The notes beneath the pieces are model-generated. The model searched no databases, had not been told where the DNA came from, and was given only the letters and a program-made list of their open reading frames with translations. Position numbers and translations under genes: made by a program. Below, one piece after another: positions 1 through 7,240 of a DNA stretch of 44,162 nt (the stretch's first letter is position 1; each line of letters begins with the position of its first letter). This DNA is from Flavobacteriaceae bacterium (lineage in GTDB: Bacteria; Bacteroidota; Bacteroidia; Flavobacteriales; Flavobacteriaceae), in NCBI GenBank assembly GCA_018608625.1, contig JABAZC010000057.1:1-44162 (forward strand). Direction: 5' to 3'.

Positions 1-35
1 GAAAGGCTTTTCTTATTTTTACACAAAGCTTTGGT

Positions 36-1208
36 ATGAATTATATACTTTTTGACGGACCAAATAGAGAGGCATTACTGCCATTTACTTATACACGTCC
101 TGTAGCAGATATTCGTATAGGAATTTTAACTATTCGAGAAAAATGGGAGTTATTTTTAGGGGCTACCACTACCACAATAACAGAAGATTACCTTTCTGAA
201 AAGTACCCTATGGTAGAAATGGAAGATAATATCATGATTAATGCGTCCTATTTACCTTCCCATGCATTGGTGAATCAGATCAAAAACTTATCTAAAAATC
301 AAGCTGTTTATGATGGTGATGCAATTGTTGCCTTTTATAGCTTTGAAGACCAAGAGGTAGATTTTGATTCCTTTGAGACTTTTCAATGTGAAGATTCTAT
401 TTTAAAAGTTGAAAGAACTTGGGATATTTTTTCCAAAAATGGAGCTGCAATTACTGCTGATTTTGAGCTAATTACGGCCGGTAGAACTTCTGCAGCAATT
501 CCAGAAAGAACTCAAGCATTTAATGCAGAACAAATATTCATTGAACAAGGCGCTCGTTTGCCCCTTTGTGTACTCAATGCTAATAATGGTCCAATTTATA
601 TTGGTAAAGATTCTGAAATCATGGAAGGCAGTTTGGTGAGAGGCCCCTTTGCACTTTGTGAAGGTTCTGTTCTTAAAATGGGAGCTAAGATTTATGGGCC
701 TACGACTATAGGACCCTATTCTAAAGTAGGGGGTGAAGTTAATAACGCTGTATTTTTTGGCAATTCTAACAAGGGACACGATGGTTATCTAGGCAACTCT
801 GTAGTCGGTGAATGGTGTAATTTAGGAGCGGACACAAATAATTCAAACCTTAAAAATAATTATGCAGAAGTTCGTTTATGGAGTTATGAGACTCAAAATT
901 TTGCAAAGACTGGTTTACAGTTCTGCGGACTTATGATGGGAGATCACAGCAAGTGTGGCATCAATACGATGTTTAATACCGGAACCGTAATAGGAGTTAG
1001 TGCAAATATATTTGGTACTGGGTTTCTTCGAAATTTTATTCCAAGTTTTAGTTGGGGTGGAGCGAGTGGTTTTTCTACTTATTTAATATCAAAAGCTTTT
1101 GAAGTTGCAAGTGTGGTGATGAGTCGTCGTGGTATTGAGTTTTCTGCGCAAGACACAGCTATTTTAGAACAGGTGTTTGAGCAAACTTCGGTATTTCGAA
1201 AGGATTAA
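36..1208 (+). CDS. GlmU-like sugar nucleotidyltransferase / acyltransferase (Bacteroidota type)
   Basis: A 390-residue protein with two regions. The N-terminal half (about 1-180) begins MNYILFDG and has the LPFTYTRPVADIRIG signature of the Bacteroidota alternative GlmU family, predicted to make UDP-N-acetylglucosamine for peptidoglycan and LPS. The classical pyrophosphorylase motif LxAGxGTRM is absent, so the nucleotidyltransferase half is divergent. The C-terminal half (about 185-335) has the hexapeptide spacing of a left-handed beta-helix (for example GKDSEIMEGSLVRGP), as in the acetyltransferase part of GlmU. The ATG at 36 is the natural start. The only upstream sequence is 35 bases at the window edge. 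The gene converges on the next one and shares a TTAA double stop with it. Family assignment is strong; which reactions it catalyses is inferred. Confidence 0.88.
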   Translation: MNYILFDGPNREALLPFTYTRPVADIRIGILTIREKWELFLGATTTTITEDYLSEKYPMVEMEDNIMINASYLPSHALVNQIKNLSKNQAVYDGDAIVAFYSFEDQEVDFDSFETFQCEDSILKVERTWDIFSKNGAAITADFELITAGRTSAAIPERTQAFNAEQIFIEQGARLPLCVLNANNGPIYIGKDSEIMEGSLVRGPFALCEGSVLKMGAKIYGPTTIGPYSKVGGEVNNAVFFGNSNKGHDGYLGNSVVGEWCNLGADTNNSNLKNNYAEVRLWSYETQNFAKTGLQFCGLMMGDHSKCGINTMFNTGTVIGVSANIFGTGFLRNFIPSFSWGGASGFSTYLISKAFEVASVVMSRRGIEFSAQDTAILEQVFEQTSVFRKD

Positions 1209-2827
1209 TATTTACGGACGTTTTTGACTTCTAACAGGTTTGTTGGGTTAACACCTAGTCCCTTGACGTTTGCTAATGTAAAACGTACAACTTCATCATA
1301 AAACAAGACCACTATAGGTGCTTTTTCGAGTACTAAGGCATCCATTTTTTGGTAAAGCTTTATTCGGAATTCGATATCCGTTTCTTTTAGAGCCTCTTCA
1401 TACCAAAAATCAAATTGTGTATTTTTAAAATGAGTATAGTTAGGTCCGTTAGGAGCGAAGTTCTTACTATAAAATAATGATAAATAGTTTTGTGCATCTG
1501 GATAATCAGCAACCCAACTTGCTCTGAATAAATCTAACTTACCATTTGACTTTGCAGACTTTAGTGAAGACGGTGGCATGACATCAATGTTTATTTTTAA
1601 TCCAATGGTTTGAAGTTCACGTTGGATAAATTCACAAAAACTCAAATAATTAGCGGTTGTGCTTAATGTTATTTCAGGGGTTTGATTTCCAGATTCCAAT
1701 TTGTAAATTTCTAAAAGTTTTTTGGCTTTTTTTGGATTGTAAGTATATCCACTATTTTTCTTGTACCCGGGAAGTCCTTTTGGAATAAAACCTCCGTTGC
1801 CAGGGATTCCAATTCCATTCCTAAGATAGGTCATCATTTTTCTACGATCAAAGCCATAGTTTACAGCCTGACGCATTAGTTGATTTTGATATTCAGTTTT
1901 TTCAGAATCCATATAAAACCCTAAGTATTCTGTATTTAGATAAGGGGCTCTTAGCATTTTAACAGTAGAGACGTAGTTAGAATTAAGTGCTCCATTTGAA
2001 TTAAGAATCTCGTCTTTATATGATGCATCTAAACCTGAAATAAAATCGATATTGCCCTGTATAAATTCAAGAAATTCACTTTGTTTTTCTGCTAAAAATG
2101 TAATCGAAATAGCTTCTAAATAGGGGAGGCGATCCCCTTTAGAGTTGAATTCAAAATAGCGATTATTTTTCCTGAAAATTAATTTAATATTTTCTTCCCA
2201 ACGTTTAAATTTATAAGGCCCCGTTCCGATTGGGTTTGATCTAAATTCAGCTCCGTAATGAGATGTAACTTCTCTTGGAACAACGCTGCAGTACTTCATA
2301 GTTAATAAGCCTAGAAATGCAGGAAATGGTTGCTTGAGTGTTATTTGAAACTGGCGTCCATCAACTGCTTTGTAAGACTGCACATTTTTCAGTACCCAAC
2401 TTCCCGGAGACGCTAATTGGGGTGATTTCAAACGGTCAAAACTATACACGAAATCAGTGGCGTTTACAGTTCGAGTATTGCTTTTACCAAATAATTTATG
2501 GGGATGAAAGTACACGTCTTCTCTTAGATCAAACGTGTAGGTCTTACCGTCTTTAGAAATAGTCCATGAACTTGCAATTGCAGGAGAAATAACTAGAGTT
2601 GAGTCCATTTGTACTAAGCCGTTAAACAATTGGTTTGTAGCCCATATATCGGCATTATCTTTGGCGAAAGCAGGGTCTAGCGAACTGATATTCTTATGCT
2701 CATTATATCTAAACACTTGATCAGACTTAGATTCATCGTTTGTTGTACTGCAGCTTAAAATGAAGTTGCAGTAAATAATAAGACTTCCCAAGTAGATTCT
2801 GAAGTATTTACAGGCTTGCTTTGTCAT
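1205..2827 (-). CDS. Oligopeptide ABC transporter substrate-binding lipoprotein (SBP_bac_5)
   Basis: A 540-residue extracytoplasmic solute-binding protein of the DppA/OppA family. The first 25 residues form a hydrophobic signal ending in the lipobox FILSC, so Cys26 is the likely lipidated residue. The family signature follows: an N-terminal MDSTLVISPAIASSW segment, then SKDGKTYTFDLREDVYFH, typical of SBP_bac_5. Near the C-terminus FRASWVADYPDAQNYLSLFY is the usual ligand-domain motif. Length matches the family (500-560). No ABC permease or ATPase gene lies beside it, so it either serves a transporter encoded elsewhere or works alone as a peptide-binding lipoprotein. It converges on the GlmU-like gene with a 4-base overlap of stop codons and is divergent from mtaB. 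The substrate cannot be read from sequence. Confidence 0.9.
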   Translation of the reverse strand: MTKQACKYFRIYLGSLIIYCNFILSCSTTNDESKSDQVFRYNEHKNISSLDPAFAKDNADIWATNQLFNGLVQMDSTLVISPAIASSWTISKDGKTYTFDLREDVYFHPHKLFGKSNTRTVNATDFVYSFDRLKSPQLASPGSWVLKNVQSYKAVDGRQFQITLKQPFPAFLGLLTMKYCSVVPREVTSHYGAEFRSNPIGTGPYKFKRWEENIKLIFRKNNRYFEFNSKGDRLPYLEAISITFLAEKQSEFLEFIQGNIDFISGLDASYKDEILNSNGALNSNYVSTVKMLRAPYLNTEYLGFYMDSEKTEYQNQLMRQAVNYGFDRRKMMTYLRNGIGIPGNGGFIPKGLPGYKKNSGYTYNPKKAKKLLEIYKLESGNQTPEITLSTTANYLSFCEFIQRELQTIGLKINIDVMPPSSLKSAKSNGKLDLFRASWVADYPDAQNYLSLFYSKNFAPNGPNYTHFKNTQFDFWYEEALKETDIEFRIKLYQKMDALVLEKAPIVVLFYDEVVRFTLANVKGLGVNPTNLLEVKNVRKY

Positions 2828-2872
2828 TATAGATGTTAGTTGTAAATTAGTACACTTGGTAAAAGTACAAGA

Positions 2873-4201
2873 ATGATTGATAGAAAAAAAGTCGCTTTTT
2901 ATACTTTAGGTTGTAAATTAAATTTTTCAGAAACTGCAACAATCGCTCGTAACATTCAAGATGAGGGTTTTGATCGTGTTGAATTCTCTGATTTTTCAGA
3001 TATATATGTAATTAATACTTGTTCGGTTACTGAGAACGCTGACAAACGATTTAAAACGATTGTAAAGCAAGCTCAACGTGCTAATGCCTCCGCTTATATA
3101 GTTGCCGTCGGGTGCTATGCACAGTTACAACCGGAAGAATTGGCTGCTGTTAGTGGCGTTGATTTAGTTTTAGGGGCTACAGAAAAGTTTAAAATCACAG
3201 ATTATTTAAACCAACTCACAAAAAATGATACTGCTGCAATTCATTCTTGTGAAATCGCTGATGCTGACTTTTATGTTAGTAGTTATTCTGTTGGTGATCG
3301 TACGCGTGCTTTTTTGAAAGTTCAAGATGGTTGTGATTATAAATGTACTTATTGTACGATTCCTTTGGCTCGAGGTATTTCTAGATCAGATTCGCTTCAA
3401 AATATATTAGATAATGCAAAAAATATTGCGAATCAAGGGATTAAGGAAATTGTCTTAACTGGAGTGAATATTGGTGATTATGGCAAAGGGGAATATGGGA
3501 ACAAAAAACACGAACACACTTTTTTTGATTTAGTCCAGGCTTTAGATACAATTGATGGCATTCATAGATTGCGAATTTCTTCTATTGAGCCAAATTTATT
3601 AAAAGACGAAACCATTGATTTTGTAGCCAATAGTAATTCTTTTGTTCCTCATTTTCATATTCCATTACAAAGCGGGAGCAATGTGATGCTTAAGGCGATG
3701 CGTAGGCGTTATATGAAAGAGTTATATGTTGATAGAGTGGAACATATTAAAAGAGTCTTACCAGACGCCTGTATCGGAGTTGATGTAATTGTAGGTTTTC
3801 CTGGTGAAACTGATGAAATATTTTTAGAAACCTATAATTTTCTAAACGAATTGGATATTTCTTATTTGCATGTGTTTTCATATTCTGAACGTCCAAATAC
3901 TTATGCTGCGACCCTTCCCAATGAAGTTTCTAAATATGTTCGCTCCAAACGAAGTAAAATGTTAAGAGGCCTTTCGGTCAAAAAACGCCGTGCATTTTAT
4001 GAGTCTCAAATCAATACTCAGCACACCGTTTTATTTGAAGGAGAAAATAAGGAGGGATATATTCATGGGTTTACAGAAAATTATGTCAAAGTAAAGTCAC
4101 CATGGGATCCAAGTTTAGTGAATAGTCTACACGATGTTAATCTTACTGAAATTGATTCAGACGGATTAGTTCGGATTGGATTTAAAAATTTAGATATTTA
4201 A
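2873..4201 (+). CDS. mtaB: tRNA t6A37 methylthiotransferase MtaB
   Basis: A 442-residue radical-SAM methylthiotransferase that converts t6A37 to ms2t6A37 in tRNAs reading ANN codons. The N-terminal UPF0004 domain carries the three auxiliary-cluster cysteines Cys14 (TLGCKLN), Cys50 (NTCSVTENADKR) and Cys81 (GCYAQ). The radical SAM cluster is CDYKCTYC with Cys154, Cys158 and Cys161, followed by IPLARG. The sequence NTCSVTENADKR and the start TLGCKLNFSE favour MtaB over MiaB or RimO. The last ~65 residues form the expected TRAM-like region. Length is normal. ATG at 2873 is preceded by a 45-base gap from the divergent lipoprotein gene. It ends two bases from the stop of a convergent small gene. 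Confidence 0.95.
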   Translation: MIDRKKVAFYTLGCKLNFSETATIARNIQDEGFDRVEFSDFSDIYVINTCSVTENADKRFKTIVKQAQRANASAYIVAVGCYAQLQPEELAAVSGVDLVLGATEKFKITDYLNQLTKNDTAAIHSCEIADADFYVSSYSVGDRTRAFLKVQDGCDYKCTYCTIPLARGISRSDSLQNILDNAKNIANQGIKEIVLTGVNIGDYGKGEYGNKKHEHTFFDLVQALDTIDGIHRLRISSIEPNLLKDETIDFVANSNSFVPHFHIPLQSGSNVMLKAMRRRYMKELYVDRVEHIKRVLPDACIGVDVIVGFPGETDEIFLETYNFLNELDISYLHVFSYSERPNTYAATLPNEVSKYVRSKRSKMLRGLSVKKRRAFYESQINTQHTVLFEGENKEGYIHGFTENYVKVKSPWDPSLVNSLHDVNLTEIDSDGLVRIGFKNLDI

Positions 4202-4203
4202 CC

Positions 4204-4500
4204 TTAGATGCGAATTCCTACTGGTAGCATTTTTCTGTAGCGACGGTTTCGGCGTATAAATTTTGCAACAGGCGGGCTAGTTGGGACCACGCTAATATCT
4301 TTCTCAATAATATTTTCTAAGACTATTTTTATGAAGTTTTCTAAAAACGATTCAGACATTAAAATTTCAGGAATATTTAGTTTTGTTAAGAAAATTTTTC
4401 GTTCTTGTTGGGAATACTCAAGAGTGGCAAGCTCAGCACCAACTTTAAGTTCGTATTGGCGTAAAAAGGCATTGTCTATTAAATTAGAAGCGTCAACCAT
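4204..4500 (-). CDS. Small GNAT-like protein (GCN5-related, Acetyltransf_CG type)
   Basis: A 98-residue cytoplasmic protein without signal or membrane segment. I recognise the overall pattern of the short Acetyltransf_CG/YjdJ group of GNAT proteins: a strand AELATLEYS, a strand KIFLTKLNIPEIL, a long helix (FLENFIKIVLENIIE), then DISVVPTSPPVAKFIRRN and a tail ending RKMLPVGIRI. In catalytic relatives the VP is followed by a glycine-rich acetyl-CoA loop (GxGxG/A) and the later strand by a Cys in the P-x-C motif. Here there are no glycines in the loop and the position reads PTSP. The fold assignment is therefore moderate and catalytic activity doubtful. A TAnnTTTG-type site at 4541-4548 could drive it. 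It is convergent with mtaB. Confidence 0.6.
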   Translation of the reverse strand: MVDASNLIDNAFLRQYELKVGAELATLEYSQQERKIFLTKLNIPEILMSESFLENFIKIVLENIIEKDISVVPTSPPVAKFIRRNRRYRKMLPVGIRI

Positions 4501-4540
4501 AGTAAAGAAATTTAGGTAAGGTTAAGATTACTCTTTAATG

Positions 4541-4548
4541 CAAATTTA
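4541..4548 (-). promoter_or_regulatory. Putative -7 element for the GNAT-like gene
   Basis: On the minus strand this reads TAAATTTG, an exact match to the Bacteroidota -7 consensus TAnnTTTG, about 40 bases upstream of the ATG at 4500. No TTG is present at the expected -33 distance, so support is partial. Confidence 0.4.
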
Positions 4549-4584
4549 CAAAAAAAATGTCTAACTAATTAATTTAATCTTTTA

Positions 4585-5256
4585 GTGCTTAAACAAAACA
4601 CCAAGATACCCGTTTATTTTTTGCCAGGTTTAGCGGCTAATCCGAGTATTTTTAAAAATATAAAGCTCGACCCGGATGTTTTTGAATCCTATTATTTAGA
4701 ATGGATGATTCCCTATTACAATGAGTCTATAGTAGATTACGCTTTGCGTTTTTGTGGGGAGGTTAAACATGAAAATGCTGTTTTAATCGGAGTTTCATTT
4801 GGAGGCATTATTGCACAAGAAATGAGTTTAGTTTGTCAATTTAAAAAAATCATTATCATTTCGAGTGTCAAAAACCGTGATGAATTACCACTTCATCTTC
4901 AACTAGCAGGGAAAACAAAGGCTTATAAATTAGTGCCCACAAGCCTCTTTGCTCAAAATATTGATCTACTTTCTAAATTTGCGTTCAATAAAACAATTGT
5001 AAAGCGATTAGATTTATATAAACTCTATTTATCAATAACAGATAAACGCTATTTAGACTGGGCTATAGAACAAGTAGTGTTGTGGGAGCAAACAGCATAT
5101 GATCCAAATTTAGTTCATATTCACGGCGATTTAGATACGATTTTTCCAATAGACAATATCAAAGATTGTATTGTGGTCAAAGGTGGGACGCATGTAATGA
5201 TTTTAAATAAATATAGATGGTTAAATGAGAACTTACCAAAATTAATTAATAATTAA
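4585..5256 (+). CDS. Alpha/beta hydrolase
   Basis: A 223-residue alpha/beta-hydrolase fold protein, cytoplasmic (no signal peptide). The nucleophile elbow is GVSFGG with Ser71. The oxyanion-hole region is YFLPGLAANPSIF near residues 11-23. The acid is Asp182 or Asp184 in HGDLDTIFP and the base is His203 in KGGTHVMI, so the triad appears complete. The protein is short for the fold (usually 250-300) because the cap region is reduced. The start is a GTG at 4585; no better in-frame ATG lies near the N-terminal strand. It is followed 44 bases later by a lytic transglycosylase gene on the same strand. The substrate is unknown. Confidence 0.8.
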   Translation: MLKQNTKIPVYFLPGLAANPSIFKNIKLDPDVFESYYLEWMIPYYNESIVDYALRFCGEVKHENAVLIGVSFGGIIAQEMSLVCQFKKIIIISSVKNRDELPLHLQLAGKTKAYKLVPTSLFAQNIDLLSKFAFNKTIVKRLDLYKLYLSITDKRYLDWAIEQVVLWEQTAYDPNLVHIHGDLDTIFPIDNIKDCIVVKGGTHVMILNKYRWLNENLPKLINN

Positions 5257-5300
5257 CCTTCAACTTTTTTCCCAATCAAATCGTATAAACCTTTTTAATT

Positions 5301-6227
5301 ATGCATCATATAAAAACTATTTTCATACCTCTTTTTGTTCTGCTAGTGTCCGCTTTCGTTTTACTCGCTTTTTCAAATAAAATCTCTAAAGACAGGAAAC
5401 TATCTAACCCTGAAAACGGATATAATATTTATGCGATTGAGATACCTGAAGTGTTAGATTTTTGTGGAGAATCTATGCCAATTCATACCCCAGACATTCG
5501 TGAACGTATAGATCGTGAACTTTTAGTTAACACCTATTGGCAATCTAATGGGTTATTAATGTTTAAACGCGCTAAGCGTTATTTTCCAATTATTGAGCCC
5601 ATCTTAGAGTCTTATGGGGTCCCGAATGATTTTAAATATTTAGCGCTTATTGAAAGTGGTCTCCAAAATGTAACTTCTTCTGCGGGAGCAAAGGGTTTTT
5701 GGCAAATAATGAAACCAACAGGGAAAGAGTATGGTTTAGAAATTAATTCAAATGTTGATGAGCGGAATAACTTAGAGCTTTCTACTATAGTTGCTTGTAA
5801 ATATTTACTAAAAGCGAAGGCTGAATTTGGTAATTGGACGCTGGCAGCAGCGTCTTACAATGCAGGAATTAGAGGCGTGTCTAAACAACTTGAACGGCAA
5901 GCGGTTTCAAGTTATTATGATTTGCTTTTAGGAGAGGAAACTGGCCGTTATATGTTTCGAATAGTAGCCTTGAAGGAAATCATTACACATCCAAAAAAAT
6001 ATGGGTTTAACTTTCTAGAAAAAGATTTGTATTCAGTAATTCCAACCTATAAAGTAAAAGTTGACACAGCAGTGAGTAATTTTGTGAAGTTTGCTGAGAA
6101 ATATGATTTGAATTATAAACAACTAAAAATTCACAACCCTTGGTTAAGAGAATCATTTTTAAATAATAATTCAAGAAAAGTCTACTCCTTAGAGATTCCA
6201 ATTAAGGGATATTACACTAAAAATTAA
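5301..6227 (+). CDS. Membrane-anchored lytic transglycosylase (SLT domain, MltD-like)
   Basis: A 308-residue enzyme predicted to cleave the MurNAc-GlcNAc bond of peptidoglycan, forming 1,6-anhydro ends. Residues 7-25 form one hydrophobic anchor or signal segment. The SLT domain covers about 85-235: catalytic Glu118 lies in ALIESGL, followed by SSAGAKGFWQIM, and AAASYNAG is the conserved substrate-groove motif. The C-terminal 60 residues (VIPTYKVKVDTAVSNFVKFAEKY onward, in part) resemble a degenerate LysM-type segment, which is how MltD-like proteins end, though without clear LysM identity. Start ATG at 5301 places the hydrophobic segment at the N-terminus. The gene abuts the convergent TPR gene with no intergenic base. 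Confidence 0.9.
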   Translation: MHHIKTIFIPLFVLLVSAFVLLAFSNKISKDRKLSNPENGYNIYAIEIPEVLDFCGESMPIHTPDIRERIDRELLVNTYWQSNGLLMFKRAKRYFPIIEPILESYGVPNDFKYLALIESGLQNVTSSAGAKGFWQIMKPTGKEYGLEINSNVDERNNLELSTIVACKYLLKAKAEFGNWTLAAASYNAGIRGVSKQLERQAVSSYYDLLLGEETGRYMFRIVALKEIITHPKKYGFNFLEKDLYSVIPTYKVKVDTAVSNFVKFAEKYDLNYKQLKIHNPWLRESFLNNNSRKVYSLEIPIKGYYTKN

Positions 6228-6797
6228 TTACCGTCTTTTGCCGCCGCGTTGCTGCCCACCGCCAAAGTGTTGATTCGGCATAGATGCTTTTTTCATTTGC
6301 TGCTTCATCATTTTAATTTGTTCAGACAACATCTCTCTTTTATCAAGTTTTTGAGCTTCCTGTAATAATTTTTGAGCTTCTTGTTTTCGGCGTTTCGTAA
6401 ACGCAATTCCAGCAAGGTTTAGTTTAGCCATAGCTAAGTCATGGTCCATTGAAAGGCCTAGGCTGATAGCGTCTTTGAAGTACTTTTCAGCAGCATTCAT
6501 GTTTGTTTGAGAAACCATGATCCCCTTTAGGAAATTATAATAGCCTTGTTGTTTTTGAGTAAGTGCCGATTTAGGTTTTTTTATTTTATTTAATAAACGA
6601 TCAGTTCCAGGAAAATCTTGTTTTCGAAGCTTTAAAAATGCTAATAAAATCATTTCATTTTTAAAATATAAAAATACAAAAATGAGAGCTAAGAATATGA
6701 GCATTATGCCATTACCGACATAAGTCTCCAGTATTTGATATACAGCATATGCAAGTGTTGCAACAGCTAGAAATAATTTTATATTTTTATTGAACAT
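6228..6797 (-). CDS. Membrane protein with TPR-like repeats (DUF2892-type N-terminus)
   Basis: A 189-residue protein. Two hydrophobic segments at about 6-22 and 31-57 form a membrane hairpin, resembling the DUF2892 arrangement. Residues 70-160 are helical with TPR character: KQQGYYNFLKGIM, NAAEKYFKDAISLG and AMAKLNLAGIAF...AQKLLQEAQKLDK. The tail is basic and Gly/Gln rich (FGGGQQRGGKRR). The tandem TPRs suggest a scaffolding role on the cytoplasmic face, but no partner is evident. It converges on the lytic transglycosylase gene, the stop codons being directly adjacent, and is divergent from rpmH. A TACCTTTG site at 6822-6829 on the minus strand could be its -7 element. Confidence 0.75.
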   Translation of the reverse strand: MFNKNIKLFLAVATLAYAVYQILETYVGNGIMLIFLALIFVFLYFKNEMILLAFLKLRKQDFPGTDRLLNKIKKPKSALTQKQQGYYNFLKGIMVSQTNMNAAEKYFKDAISLGLSMDHDLAMAKLNLAGIAFTKRRKQEAQKLLQEAQKLDKREMLSEQIKMMKQQMKKASMPNQHFGGGQQRGGKRR

Positions 6798-6862
6798 ATC
6801 TTTGGTTTTATTTAGTGACTACAAAGGTAGTAAAAACAAATGAAAATTATTTTAAATTAGGT

Positions 6863-6892
6863 TTGTCAAAGTAAAAACTCTTTGTATATTTG
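6863..6892 (+). promoter_or_regulatory. Bacteroidota-type promoter for rpmH
   Basis: TTG at 6863-6865, a 19-base spacer and TATATTTG at 6885-6892. This matches TTG-N17-23-TAnnTTTG, the known primary sigma factor consensus of Flavobacterium and Bacteroides. The predicted transcript has a leader of about 70 bases before the ATG at 6970. Confidence 0.65.
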
Positions 6893-6969
6893 CCCAGCGT
6901 TTTATTGAAGATAATAAACTGCCTATTTTAAAGATAATAACACCCGCAAAGTTTTAAAAATATACTAAA

Positions 6970-7128
6970 ATGAAAAGAACGTTTCAACCATCGAAAAGAA
7001 AAAGAAAAAACAAACATGGTTTTAGAGAAAGAATGGCTTCTGCTAATGGAAGAAAGGTTCTAGCTAGAAGACGTGCTAAAGGAAGAAAAAAAATTAGTGT
7101 TTCTTCAGAACTTCGTCACAAAAAATAA
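6970..7128 (+). CDS. rpmH: 50S ribosomal protein L34
   Basis: A 52-residue, highly basic protein starting [18 protein letters not shown], continuing with the L34 motif [19 protein letters not shown] and ending in SSELRHKK. This is the full L34 family pattern; it is slightly longer than the E. coli protein (46 residues), as is usual in this phylum. L34 binds 23S rRNA domain I in the large subunit. The ATG at 6970 is the only sensible start. It is preceded by a good promoter and followed by an intrinsic terminator, so it is probably transcribed alone. Here rpmH is followed by carB and not by rnpA, unlike the arrangement in many other bacteria. Confidence 0.97.
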   Translation: MKRTFQPSKRKRKNKHGFRERMASANGRKVLARRRAKGRKKISVSSELRHKK

Positions 7129-7151
7129 TGATTAACAATTGTTAACATTTT

Positions 7152-7182
7152 AAAGGTATTGCTTGTAGCAATGCCTTTTTTT
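7152..7182 (+). terminator. Intrinsic terminator of rpmH
   Basis: An inverted repeat AAAGGTATTGC / GCAATGCCTTT with a five-base loop and one G-T pair, followed by a T run. It lies 23 bases after the rpmH stop codon. Confidence 0.85.
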
Positions 7183-7198
7183 ATATCCAAACGTTAAC

Positions 7199-7206
7199 TA
7201 GTTTTG
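7199..7206 (+). promoter_or_regulatory. Putative -7 element for carB
   Basis: TAGTTTTG matches TAnnTTTG and lies 34 bases before the carB ATG, just after the rpmH terminator. There is no TTG at the right -33 distance, so this is a partial promoter match. Confidence 0.4.
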
Positions 7207-7240
7207 AAACTAAGTATAATTTAATAAATTACATTAAAAA

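Noticed and set aside
468-779. Minus-strand open frame of 103 codons inside the GlmU-like gene
   Set aside because: It lies wholly within a well-supported gene on the other strand and shows no family pattern.
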